64,000 nt of DNA from Channallabes apus (Eukaryota; Chordata; Actinopteri; Siluriformes; Clariidae), in contig CM060126.1 of assembly GCA_030522415.1 (NCBI GenBank), positions 10,894,352 through 10,958,351 on the forward strand, in the 5' to 3' direction. The notes beneath the pieces are model-generated. The model saw nothing but the letters and a program-made list of their open reading frames with translations. It did no database searches and was not told the origin of the DNA. Within the stretch, counting starts at the first letter, position 1; each line of letters begins with the position of its first letter. Both the position numbers and the translations under genes were made by a program. Of the stretch, positions 24,501 through 34,090 are shown piece after piece.

Positions 24501-25122
24501 CAGCGATCGGCAACGTGATTGGGACGAACATTTGCCTCTCGTTCTTTGGGCATATCGCACAGCAGTACAGGAGTCATCGCAGCTAACGCCAGCTGTTCTC
24601 ATGTTTGGCCGCGAGCTGCGCACTCCAGTGGACCTCGTTTTCGGACCACCTCCACAATCGGATTTACCCACGGCACCGGGGTTGGATTATTTTTGTTCTT
24701 TAAAAGAAAAACTGTTCCGGGTTCACGAGTTAGCGCGCAAACACTTGGCGGACGCCGGTGTTAAGCAGCGCCGGGTTTATGACACTCACAGCCGGGGGCG
24801 AGACTTTGAGCCGGGAGAGCAGGTATGGGTTTATTCCCCGAGAAGGAAGAGAGGGCTCTCACCCAAACTTATGTCACACTGGGTGGGACCCTGTACAGTG
24901 ATCGCTCAACTTTCGGATGTCGTCTACCGGGTGCGGCTGGCGGGGCGGGCGCGGATGATTGTGCTGCACCGAGACCGTCTCGCTCCCTACCAGCCGCATG
25001 CCGGTGAGACGGCGACTGCTGCAGAGACCCGGCCGCCTCAGGTTAATGTTCACATGTCGTCTACAGCAGGGCTCCGGCGTTCACAGCGCCAGCGCCGACC
25101 GCCTGCACGTCTCAGAGACTGA
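21523..25122 (+). CDS. Pol of element 1: protease, reverse transcriptase, RNase H, integrase
   Basis: An uninterrupted frame to TGA at 25120, translated by -1 shift from gag. Counting from codon 21616: protease DTGS at residues 23-26; RT with FCVDYRRLN, the FGLCNAP block and YLDD at about 361-364; RNase H with DTDAS at about 509 and the TDH block; integrase zinc finger HHCC near 780-820, then catalytic Asp852, Asp912 and Glu948 (the DD35E spacing). The order PR-RT-RH-IN is the normal Ty3 order. All catalytic residues I looked for are present, so the enzyme set looks functional. Confidence 0.95.
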   Translation, partial: VKLGRGGSKGKPPPKAVSVSPTGGVDFRSGRVGQRAGIYLDCVLDGIPLRALVDTGSTVSLLRNGVLGPGERAGKVPKPAFSIRTVSGSRLKIRARRSVRINIGEHSYVHDFLLGNIEDSCILGLDILERWGAALSLTNGTLCGDFGVARLLTTKPRPHDIVAHTRGAELPEAATPKHPVHDRASVLDELLRRSSAGLTSTQTETLRSFLNEFADVFAVDERDCTHTNLVQHRIDTGNAAPVRLHPRRLPLAKRAAAEQKLREMVDSGVIEPASGPWSSPVVLVRKRDNSWRFCVDYRRLNAVTRKDSYPLPRIDDALEHVAGSAWFSSLDLRSGYWQVELAPEDRPKTAFSIGHGLWQFRRMPFGLCNAPAMFERLMEKVLADIPRNRCVVYLDDLLVHGKEFEVALANLRVVFLAIRRANLRLNPGKCQLLRRETAFLGHIISANGIATDPNKIAAVQNWPEPVNVSQLRTFLGLASYYRRFVKDFATVASPLHGLTKKNQPFRWEVVHARAFARLREALVTCPVLGYPDAARAFTLDTDASDVGLGAVLSQVSDGQERVVAYFSRALSGPERNYCVTRRELLAVIAALKHFRPYLYGQTFLLRTDHASLVWLLSFKEPEGQLARWLERLQDYSFTIEHRAGKLHANADALSRRPCSEARCRYCERVEEHGCDAGQPPEPLMHNIPPVQSSGTPGCDQPTVPACIQVTASPRAPPTVISPVPQLDNDQLAAEQEGDPVLQQVLGWVKAGLRPDYTAIAHLGLEAKALHSQFAHLALRQGLLYRRWERPCGAGECFQLLVPKTLRACVLGLVHGHTGSGHFGVTKTLRRLRARFYWPGCHTDSDLFVHRCDSCTAKKGPTQRSRAPLQDFRVGAPMERMGVDILGPFPVSDRGNRYVLVVVDYFTKWPEAFAVPDQSASTTARVLVDEVFSRFGAPEQLHSDQGRNFEAEVFAAVCERLGVKKTRTTPLHPQSDGLVERFNRTLTTQLALLTSDRQRDWDEHLPLVLWAYRTAVQESSQLTPAVLMFGRELRTPVDLVFGPPPQSDLPTAPGLDYFCSLKEKLFRVHELARKHLADAGVKQRRVYDTHSRGRDFEPGEQVWVYSPRRKRGLSPKLMSHWVGPCTVIAQLSDVVYRVRLAGRARMIVLHRDRLAPYQPHAGETATAAETRPPQVNVHMSSTAGLRRSQRQRRPPARLRD

Positions 25123-25167
25123 AGGATTAGGAGTGACCGGGGACGGTCACAGCTCGGGTGGGGGCAG

Positions 25168-25406
25168 TGTGGCGTGGGCGGGGCTGGCGACCGCCGGCTT
25201 TGGTCCAGCATTATGTTTGTGTTCACCATGGGTGGGATGTTGGTTTTAGGTTAGTGGCTTCGGCCATGTTTAAGCATGATGTGTGTGTGTTTGACCTGTG
25301 TGTTTATGCTTGTGCTGAGTTAATAAAATACTCCCAGTCATTACATTGGGTAGCCACCAAGCCCATTCGTCCTCCAAGATCCCTGCTAGCGTTGAAAAAC
25401 GCTACA
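25168..25406 (+). repeat. 3' LTR of element 1
   Basis: 239 bp, same as the 5' LTR. It is preceded by a purine-rich priming tract (GGGTGGGGGCAG). The LTR end plus target duplication happens to create TACAGTA at 25403, which is not a footprint. Confidence 0.95.
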
Positions 25407-25410
25407 GTAT

Positions 25411-27515
25411 ATATATAATTGCAGGTCCATGGCAAACCTGTTACATTCTTCGTAGATTCCAGCATTAAAGCATGTTGACTCGATTACCCTCTGACAATGA
25501 GTGGCAGGTTCCTGAACTCTGTGGGTGCTTCAGGCCAGAAGGTTTGAGACAACGTCACACAGCTTTTGAAGTGTCTGGCTTTCTCCAAGTGTGCATTTAA
25601 ATTTTCATTTTGGCTAACAGCCAGTACATCTGCTGAGCCGAGATTTGATGTGTAAATTAGGTATAAACCTTCTGAGTATGCAAATTAAGCCCTGACAGTG
25701 TGCCTAAAGATTTCACTCTCATGATGATATGTTTTGTGCCTTGGGGATGAGACAAGAGGAACCTGACAGACCTCATTGTTGGAGGCAATGCTATTGATAC
25801 TGTACAGACTCTTTGGTGGAGGCCGTTGATGTTTGGTTTAAAGGATTTTTTTGTCTTTGATGTGAACAATACAAAGGAGTGTCTTCCCACTTGGGAGTTT
25901 CTCCAGCATACTGTAGATCAGATTGATGGACACGAGTCCTCATCTGTAAAATTTTTGAGCACAGTTTGTTCACCCCACATTTAATCAATAATATATTTTT
26001 TTAAGTTTTATCGTTTTTGTTTTTAATGTCATTTCGAAGGAAATTAAATAGTAATAGTTAAATAAGTAATAGTTAAAACATTAAGATGGGCAATGTTTGA
26101 TGTCATGTGGGCATTATGAGATTTGTATTGAAAAATTGTATATAAAAATAATTTTAACATTGTATTAAATGCAATTCAAATCAAATTTACAGGGGCCTCT
26201 TGTTCTTATTGTTTTACAGAGTGTTTATGATACATTTATTTTATATTTAACTAATGGTCACCTTGGGAATATATGGTTTTGTCTGACATTTTTGTCAAAA
26301 TTGAGTTATTCACATTTTCTTATTCTGTGACAATCTATTTACATTATGTGAAGTTGTGTACATTTTTTAGTTCTTTTTTGAAAATAAAAAATATCTAATG
26401 GAATGTGTCAACCCAGTTCATTGATTTGATAAATGCAATACATTAGTTTAAAGTTTACCAAACTAAAGCCGTCCTACCTGTACATGAGAACTATATTCGA
26501 GTAAAAATAAACTTTAAGTGTTTAAATTTCTGTTTAACAGACCCCATATATAGGGATAACAACCAAACCCCTACTAATGGTATCCCCAAGCGTGTGTGAG
26601 GATGAAATGTTCTGTTAATGTGCAAACCTGTCCTCTGCTTTGTCTCAGGTTCTTAAACAGGTAAATCAAGCAGATCTACATCCTGGAGACAGGACCAAAG
26701 GTGAGGGATTTCAGAAGGAAGAAGAACTAAAAAGCAAGGCCCATTGCAGGAGCTCCTAACAACACAAACAGCAGTGAAGGCCACAGATGTGGATTCACAC
26801 CAGTCACTGCAAGAGGGTACCAGTGCCTAAGGACGTGGCAGCTGGACAGACCAGTGTCACCAACAGCAGCGAGAAAGTGTTGAGGTTTGTGATGTGGTGT
26901 AGAGCAGCGTAGTGTGAAAGGTACATAACTGCTCTTGTGATAAAGTTACCAGTCAAGAAAGGTTAAACTTCACCACAGGTTAAAACAACATCTACTGTCC
27001 AATGATGGAATAGCAATTTTTTCATGGGCAAAATTCACTGTAATGTTATTCTCCATTATGTATTTGTAGCATTCAGAGCATTTAAAGTTCGAGGTCTAGT
27101 GATAATGCTGTGAGTAAATGCAAAATATAGTTTTATATAAATTTCATTTAGTAAGGGAAAAAAGCTAAAAAAAAATCTAACCTACCTGCCCTGCACCAAA
27201 AAAGTCCCCCAAGAAAGGTTTTGGAGTTGCCTATTCAAAGTCGGAGCAATTACGTTGTCACATAGGGCCAGGCTGATTGTCCAGCTTTTCTTTCACATAA
27301 ACATTTTTCTTGTTTATACTGTATTAGTGCTGAGTGCATGAGCTTTTTTACTGAAACTATTCACAGGACAGTACTGTATGTGATAATGGATGTTCCATGA
27401 AGTAGCAACCTTTTTAATGTTAGCTTATGTGTTTGATGATTTGAATTGTAAGTATAAATCATATATGATTTTATTGTATTATAATGTTATTGGCCACCAT
27501 ACTTCTGTATGTTAT
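25411..27515. other. Intergenic between the two young LTR elements
   Basis: No gene recognised. A 78-codon open frame at about 25751-25984 and a purine-rich patch near 26640-26900 look faintly exon-like but match nothing I know. TACTGTA sites are at 25798, 25909, 27317 and 27372. Confidence 0.5.
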
Positions 27516-27535
27516 AGTCTAACATACTCTATTTA

Positions 27536-27706
27536 GGGGTTAGACAGACCTGTGAGTCTATAAGGTTCTTTGAGCGGCTACTGGTTAGAGAGTTCTATCA
27601 CACCATCCTTGAGAAGAAAAATATTGTGCGCAATGAGTTACGTGCTTATCTCAAGACCCAAGTACGGATGGATGTAGAAGGATTTCGACGAAACATCCGT
27701 ATCTAA
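27536..27706 (+). CDS. Unidentified exon-like ORF (possible last exon)
   Basis: Follows an ATTTAG acceptor-like site and runs 56 codons to TAA at 27704. The product is helical and charged, with FFERLLVREFYHTILEKKN and NELRAYLKTQVRMDVEGF segments. About 140 bp downstream is AATAAA (27849-27854). A diverged, stop-containing copy lies at 16955-17225 and keeps the E-x-YH-x-x-LEKKNIV...LRAYL pattern. That suggests a real protein family or the end of a repeat-encoded protein. I cannot name it. Confidence 0.4.
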   Translation, partial: GVRQTCESIRFFERLLVREFYHTILEKKNIVRNELRAYLKTQVRMDVEGFRRNIRI

Positions 27707-27905
27707 AATTGTACACACACATATACAGTACAGCATGCACTTTTTGTTCTTTCTACTTATAAATATTGGTGTAAATGTAATCAAGTTGTCTCTTCCTTCA
27801 CACACACCTTGTGTCTGTGTTGAACGAATTGATGATCTCTGGAGAGTAAATAAAACTACTTCTTTCTTGCTTGCCATTAACTTCTTGTTTGTTTTATTGA
27901 TCAAC

Positions 27906-28311
27906 TGTCACGAACTAACCGGGATGACCAGAACAATGATCGTGCTATCTGTCACGAACAAACCGGGATGAACAGATAGCTTTAGCAGTTAGCCCTGTAG
28001 CGTGAATGGTAAACCCAAACGCGGATAAACACGAGCAGGCAGGATAATCACGCGATTTACTATAAGGACTCTCACACTCAATGAGCACAGGAAAGACACA
28101 ATCTAACCCTAGTCCTATAAACACACACTCAGTCTGAAAAGATAGCCAAGAAAGTGAGTACTCACATATACTGGAACGATTCCGAACAGACATGGGCTTA
28201 ACTCAATGACAGAGCGATGTGCGGCGCCATCTTGTTTCCTTTTATGCTTTCAGCTTCGCGACCGCCTTACTTCCGGGTCCTGGTGCCGGTCGCGGCTGAG
28301 TGTGCATGACA
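27906..28311 (-). repeat. 3' LTR of element 2
   Basis: 406 bp. In plus-strand view it begins TGTCACGAACTAACCGGGATGACCAG and, 44 bp later, repeats TGTCACGAACAAACCGGGATGAACAG, so each LTR contains an internal duplication at its 3' end. Confidence 0.93.
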
Positions 28312-30473
28312 GAACCCCCCCGTCCAGGACCGACTCCGGACGGTCCAGGGGTGGAGGATACCCGGTGACGGTAGTCCCTAATGAGCCCGGAGTCGAGGAT
28401 GAAGCGAGCCGGAACCCAGGACCGCTCCTCGGGTCCGTAGCCCTCCCAGTCGACCAGATACTGGGTGCCCCTGCCCCGAGGGCGCGAGTCGAGGATCCGT
28501 CGCACGGTGTAGGCGGGACCGCCGTCAATGATTCGGGGAGGAGGAGCAGGGGGGGTGGGTGGAACCATGGGTGAGGTGGTGAATGGTTTCAACTGTGAGG
28601 TGTGGAAGACGGGGTGGATCTGGAGCACCGCAGGCAGCTGGAGCCGGTAGGTGACAGGGTTGATCCTGAGCGTGATGCGGTATGGCCCGATGAATCTTGG
28701 TGATAATTTTTTGGATTCGGTGTGCAGGTGGAGGTTTCTGGTTGATAGCCACACTTTGTCACCTACGTGGTACAATCGTCCCGGGGGGTGCCGGCGGCGG
28801 TGTTGGGCCACATAGTTGGCGTTGGTGCGTCGGATGGCGAGGTTGGCTTGGTGCCATAGCCGCCGGCACCGGCGAACCAACTGTTGGGCCGATGGTACGT
28901 CAACCTCCGGTTCCTGGTGGGTGAACATTGGAGGCTGGAAACCATAGCACACCTCAAATGGGCTCAGGTTGGTGGCTGAGGAGACATGGAGGTTATGGGA
29001 TAACTCGGCCCACTTGAGGTAGCGGGCCCAGGAGCGCTGGCGGTCCGACACAAAACATCTCAGGTAGCGCTCCAGCTGTTGGTTGGTTCGCTCCGTCTGA
29101 CCGTTCGTCTGAGGGTGGTAGCCGGAAGACAAACTGCAGGACGAATCGATCAGACGGCAGAAGGCCTTCCAGAACCGGGCGGTGAACTGGGGACCTCTGT
29201 CCGAGACGATGTCCTTTGGGAACCCATGCAATCGGACTACGTGTTCCAAAATCAGCTCGGCTGTCTCCTTCGCTGACGGGAGTCCGGCGAGGGCCACCAG
29301 GTGCACTGCCTTGGAGAAGCGATCCACTATGGTCAGGATGACGTCTCTTCCATCTGAATCCGGCAGGCCCGTGATGAAATCCACGGCAATGTGGGACCAG
29401 GGTCGACGGGGAACTGGGAGTGGTTGGAGTTCCCCTGGAGTTGGTTGATTAATGTCCTTTGCCCTGGCACACATTGGGCACGCCCGAACGAACTCGGTGA
29501 TTTCCCTCCTCATGGAGGGCCACCAGAAAGCCCGGCCGATGAAGGTGGTGGTTCTCCGGCTTCCCTGGTGCCCTGCGACGGGTGACGAATGGCCCCACTG
29601 GAGGACCTCCGTTCGGAGTCGTTCGGGGACGAAGAGCCGTCCGGGCGGCACACCTGCCGGCGCTGGGTCCTTGGTCAGTGCCTGGCGGACCCTTGTTTCC
29701 AGGTTCCACTGCAGGGGTGCGATGATGCGGGTAGGTGGAAGGACAGGCACGGGGTCCGCCCGGGGCGTCTCTCGCTCATGTTGCCGAGAGAGGGCGTCAG
29801 CCTTGGTGTTCTTCGACCCCGGGCGGTACGAGAGGTGGAAGTTGAATTGTTCGAAGAACAGTGCCCACCGTGCCTGTCGTGGGTTTAACTGCTTCAAACT
29901 TCGGATGGTGATCAAGTTTTGGTGGTCCGTCCAGACGATGAATGGCTCACTGGCGCCCTGGAGCCAGTGACGCCACTCCTCCAAGGCCCACTTTATGCCC
30001 AGCAGTTCGCGGTCCCCCACACCGTATCGCTGTTGAGTGGGGTTAAATTTTTTGGAGTAGAAGCCACATGGGTGCAGCTTCTGGTCTGGACCTCGTTGGG
30101 AGAGAACAGCGCCGGCGCCCACCTCCGACGCGTCCACCTCCACAACGAATGGTTGGCTGGCATCTGGATGAAGCAGGATGGGTGCAGTGGTGAACAGATG
30201 ACAAGAGTTGATGAAAAGCTGAGATGGCGGTAGGGTTGAGTCGAAAAGAACTGTTGGAGAGCCTGGTAAGTGCAGTGAGCGGTGCTGCAACTGTACTGTA
30301 GCCCCGGATAAAGCGACGATAAAAGTTCGCAAACCCGAGAAAGCGTTGGAGCTGTTTGAGTGTCCTGGGTAGGGGCCAGTGACGTACAACCTCCAGCTTC
30401 TGCGGGTCCATGGCCACACCCTGGGGCGAGATGACAAAACCCAGGAACGTGGTGGAGTGCTCGTGAAAAGCAC
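28242..30473 (-). pseudogene. Pol C-terminal part of element 2: RNase H, integrase, chromodomain
   Basis: The last long open frame of the element (true homology starts near 30200). It shows RNase H ([22 protein letters not shown]), the integrase zinc finger (GHQGSRRT...CPMCARAKD) and catalytic core (AVDFITGLP, VSDRGPQF, QTNGQTERTNQQLE). The C-terminal chromodomain (YTVRRILDSR...YLVDWEGYGPEERSW) is thought to guide integration to chromatin in chromoviruses. It is cut off from the upstream RT by a frameshift at about 30190-30210. The extreme C-terminus overlaps the 3' LTR. Confidence 0.9.
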
Positions 30474-30510
30474 ACTTTTCCAGCTTACAGTACAGCTGGT
30501 GGGCGAGCAA
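30043..30510 (-). pseudogene. Pol middle part of element 2: RT C-terminal region
   Basis: Contains the RT thumb/connection segment ([34 protein letters not shown]). It is in a different frame from both the upstream RT piece (break near 30515-30530) and the downstream RNase H piece (break near 30200). The TACTGTA/TACAGTA strings at 30294 and 30486 are in-frame family sequence, not scars. Confidence 0.85.
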
Positions 30511-30514
30511 TCTC

Positions 30515-31729
30515 TTAAGGACAGCTCGAACGTTTGGTGTGTTCAGTGGGGGTGCGTGAATAAATTAAAATGTCATCCAGATAAACAAACACCCATCGGC
30601 CTAGCATGTCCCGGAGGACATCGTTGATGAAGGCTTGGAAGGCCGAGGGTGCGTTGCAGAGACCAAATGGAATGACCAGGCTCTCATAGTGTCCGGTAGG
30701 GGTGATGAAGGCTGTCTTCCACTCATCACCCTCTCTGATGCGCACCAAGTTGTAGGCGCTCCGGAGGTCCAACTTAGTGAACATGGTGGCACCAGAGAGG
30801 GCGTCCAGGGCTGAGTTGGTGAGAGGCAGAGGGTGACGATTCCGAATGGTGATCTTATTTAGCCCCCGATAGTCGACACATGGACGAAGTTTGCCCCCTT
30901 TCTTCTTTACGAAGAAGAACCCCGCGGCAGCCGGCGAAGAGGAGGGCCGGATGGTGCCGTTTCGCAGGGCGTTGGTGACATACTCCTCCATAGCCTGGGT
31001 CTCGTTGGTAGAGAGGGAGTAGAGATGGCCGCGGGGGGGGCTGGAGCCTGGCTGGAGTTCAATGGCTAGGTCGTAGGGTCGGTGAGGTGGAAGGTGGCTG
31101 GCCCGGCGTTTACAGAACACTTCAGCCAGGTCTCGATATGGTGGAGGAATGGCTTGGATGTCGACGTCGGGGGCCTCGGACTCCCTGGAACACGTCCCAG
31201 CCTGGGCCTGTAGGCATAAGTCGGTACAGGTCGGCCCCCATTGAAGGATCCGGTTCTGAGACCAGGAGATGAGTGGGTCGTGCTGTAAGAGCCATGGATA
31301 GCCGAGGATGATGGGTGGAGATGATATGGGTGTGAGGTGAAATTGTATGGACTCCTGATGTTGGCCGAGGACGAGAGTGATGGGTAGAGTCTGCTGGGTG
31401 ATGGGGCTGGATGAGAGGGGCCGCCCGTCGACTGAGATGATTCTCATTGGCTGGGATAACGCCTCAATCTTTACCCCCAATTCTCTGGCGTATGTTGAGT
31501 CAATGAAGTTACCCGCGGCACCGGAATCGATGAACGCGGCACTTCTGACCCGTTTGTGGCCAAGGTGGAGGGTTACCTGAACCGTGAGTCGAGTGGCGGT
31601 GTGATCGGTGGTGGCGGAGAGGTGGATGGTACCCGGGGAGTCTCTCCTATCTCTCACCGGGTCTGGGCGTTTCCCGGACGAGACGGGCAGGTGGCTCGGT
31701 GGTGCGCTGCTGAGCCGCAATAGGCGCAC
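30515..31729 (-). pseudogene. Pol N-terminal part of element 2: protease and RT palm/fingers
   Basis: Entered from gag by a -1 shift. It shows protease with an active-site DSGAAGNF block and RT with the FVKKKGGKLRPCVDYRGLN, FGLCNAPSAFQ and YLDDILIYS motifs. It ends at a premature TAA at 30515, caused by a small indel just upstream where the frame changes to that of 30510-30043. Confidence 0.9.
31631..31675 (-). promoter_or_regulatory. Probable -1 ribosomal frameshift site of element 2
   Basis: Minus-strand heptamer GGGAAAC (31675-31669) is in gag phase (G GGA AAC), 12 nt before the gag stop (31656-31654). The pol frame is the -1 frame. After a 6-nt spacer, ACCCGG (31662-31657) can pair with CCGGGT (31636-31631). 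GGGAAAC is a known retroviral gag-pro slippery site. Confidence 0.75.
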
Positions 31730-32692
31730 AGTCCCTCGCGGTAACGTCTCTGGCGTTCCGCCACGGTCAGGGAGGCGCGCCCTAGTTGCATGGGTTCCCC
31801 GGCTCCGGTGTCAACCACGGCAGGGGGTGGAGATCCGACACGTCCAGGAAAAGCTGTGGTGACGGTGGGTGGTGGTCTTGGTGCAGTGTAGGTATAAGTG
31901 GATGGTGGCGGCAGGGTTCGAGGTACTGGCTTCGGACGAGAGAGGAGGCGCTGATCGATCCGGAGGGCTAGTTGGATTAGCCCCTCCAGTGTGGCTGGGA
32001 GCTCTCGTCCGGCTAGCTCGTCTTTGATACGATTAGCCAGCCCCTCGAAGTAGGACGTCCGGAGAGCTGCGTCTCCCCAGGAGGTCTGGATAGCGAGGGT
32101 CCGGAACTCGGCGGTATATCTACTCACGGACAGTCCTCTCTGTCGCAGGTGGTAGAGCTTTGTGTCGGTCTCCACCTCGCCCGCGGGATGTTCAAATGTT
32201 AGCTTGAGCTGACGGGTGAATTCATTGTATGAATGCGCAGTGTCTGTGTCAGCGCGCAAGACTGCCGTGGCCCACTCTGCTGCCTGCCCTGATAGCAACG
32301 AGACGAGGAGTGCAATGCGCAGCCGGTCGGTGGAGTACTTGGTGGCATTGAACTCAAACACCAGTTCCAGCGATGTTAAAAACACACTGCATTTCCCATC
32401 CGTGCCATCCCATTTATCTGGAAGAGCTAAAAAAACGTCAGAAGGAGGGGGGGTGGTGCGGTGCCGCGACCGACGCGGCGGGCGGACCGCTAGCCAGCCC
32501 ACTAACCGCCGCCCGAAGGCCCGCGTTCTCCTGCCTAAGCTCCGCGACCTCGCGGCGCAAGGCCGCGGTGTCTCGGACACTCCGGCGCAGAGAATCGAGC
32601 TCCGCGGTTAGCGCATCAATGAGCAAAGCATGCTGGTCAACCACACCGCGAAGGCGGGCGTAATCCGCTGGGTTTACTGCGGGCTCTGTCAT
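31654..32692 (-). pseudogene. Gag of element 2, one frameshift
   Basis: ATG at 32692 lies only two bases inside the 5' LTR end. The N-terminal part (32692-32438) has a coiled-coil look with L/R/E heptads. The frame changes by one base in a homopolymer of seven C (G on plus, about 32445-32452) into 32580-31654, which holds the capsid (FLALPDKWDGTDGK start, FEGLANRIKDELAG) and one zinc knuckle CAYCGSAAHHRATC. The indel in a homopolymer could be a sequencing error. Confidence 0.88.
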
Positions 32693-32694
32693 TC

Positions 32695-33100
32695 TGTCAC
32701 GAACTAACCGGGATGACCAGAACAATGATCGTGCTATCTGTCACGAACAAACCGGGATGAACAGATAGCTTTAGCAGTTAGCCCTGTAGCGTGAATGGTA
32801 AACCCAAACGCGGATAAACACGAGCAGGCAGGATAATCACGCGATTTACTATAAGGACTCTCACACTCAATGAGCACAGGAAAGACACAATCTAACCCTA
32901 GTCCTATAAACACACACTCAGTCTGAAAAGATAGCCAAGAAAGTGAGTACTCACATATACTGGAACGATTCCGAACAGACATGGGCTTAACTCAATGACA
33001 GAGCGATGTGCGGCGCCATCTTGTTTCCTTTTATGCTTTCAGCTTCGCGACCGCCTTACTTCCGGGTCCTGGTGCCGGTCGCGGCTGAGTGTGCATGACA
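32695..33100 (-). repeat. 5' LTR of element 2
   Basis: 406 bp, identical by eye to 27906-28311. No tRNA primer site of the usual TGG type follows. The gag ATG begins almost at once, which fits the self-priming proposed for Tf1/sushi-type chromoviruses. Confidence 0.92.
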
Positions 33101-33105
33101 TCAAC

Positions 33106-34088
33106 TGAATTTTCTGTGATAAGTTTGAACCTTTTTGTGACATGGCCTCACTAACGGAGTTGTAGTTGCCATGATGCCACAGGCAGATACTCATCGGGAG
33201 AAAAAATATATTCATATTATTTTTCTGAGAAATGCAAAAGCAGGAAGATAAGAAAGACCTCTTTACAGGTGTTTGCAGTTGTATTATATATATATATGTA
33301 TTATGTCCATTGGTGTATTTAAATACAGGTGTTTTTACAAGTGTGTCTGTCATACAGTTGTGCAGCTTGGGAAAAGCATGAGCACATTTTAATGGACCCT
33401 TTATATTTTAATAAATCTCTTTGTTATGGTTTAATGTATCATTAATAGTTCACACAATTTACATTTTTAACTGTGTATCTTTTATGCACATTATAGTTTC
33501 TTTCATTAATCACCAAGGGAGAGGGAATTACCTGATTTTCTAAGCAGCTAAATAATTATTCTACCTCCTGATGTTTAGATTAATGGTAAAAATGTTTATG
33601 GAAGACACATTATGTAGTCTGTTTAAAAAAAAAAAAAATTAATAACACTATAATTAAATGGCACAACTGATCATGGTTCATGGCACACCGGTTGAGAATT
33701 ACAGTTCGAATAGCTAGGTATGCACTTACCTTATCAGAAATAACACCACATTAAAGGTAAGAAACTTTGAATATCAAATGAATATTAAATGTCAAGCAAA
33801 ATAAAAATTTAAACAAAATAAACTCTGCAAAGCAACAAAACACAAAGGACTGACCAAATATTTTGCAACAAAGAGAACCCCCATCACGGAAAGGAGGTCT
33901 GATATCTTGGGACATGTGATGTGTGCAAGACACCATCAAAAATTTACACTACAGTAAACCGTTAGCTAACAAAGATATCTCCTATGTATAGGAGATCAGA
34001 CGTAACACACAGACATAACGTCTTATATAGAGGAAATCAAACGTAACACACGTAAGATATCTTTACGTAGAGGTGTTATGCCCCAGTG
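33106..34088. other. Intergenic with short diverged direct repeats
   Basis: No gene seen. Around 33975-34075 the unit GATATCT...AGGAxATCA(G/A)ACGTAACACAC appears two to three times, and part of it recurs near 34912-34945 on the far side of a Tc1 insertion. TACAGTA is at 33950. Confidence 0.5.
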
Positions 34089-34090
34089 TA

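Larger units (their letters stand above)
20353..25406 (+). mobile_element. Ty3/Gypsy LTR retrotransposon 1, structurally intact
   Basis: Layout: LTR, primer site, gag, -1 frameshift site, pol (protease, RT, RNase H, integrase), purine tract, LTR. The LTRs are TGT...ACA, 239 bp each, and appear identical. The flanks carry GTAT (20349-20352 and 25407-25410) as target duplication. GC content is clearly above the AT-rich surroundings. Nothing disrupts either frame, so the insertion is young and may be competent. No envelope or chromodomain ORF follows pol. Confidence 0.95.
27906..33100 (-). mobile_element. Ty3/Gypsy LTR retrotransposon 2 (chromodomain type), frames broken
   Basis: Two 406-bp LTRs, TG...CA, look identical. 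The target duplication is TCAAC (27901-27905 and 33101-33105). Internal order on the minus strand: gag with zinc knuckle, -1 frameshift site, protease, RT, RNase H, integrase, chromodomain. It is a recent insertion that nevertheless has at least three single frameshifts, so the copy is defective unless these are sequencing errors. Confidence 0.93.

Noticed and set aside
20587..25007. Many overlapping ORFs on both strands in element 1
   Set aside because: They are shadows of the GC-rich gag and pol frames.
25403..25409. TACAGTA at the end of the 3' LTR of element 1
   Set aside because: It arises from the LTR terminus CTACA joined to the target duplication GTAT, so it is not an excision scar.
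25751..25984. 78-codon open frame with exon-like look
   Set aside because: No acceptor, donor or family match was found, and it is short enough to be chance. It also overlaps two TACTGTA sites.
30294..30492. TACTGTA at 30294 and TACAGTA at 30486 in element 2 pol
   Set aside because: Both lie in frame inside family-typical RT motifs; a 5-bp footprint would have shifted the frame there.
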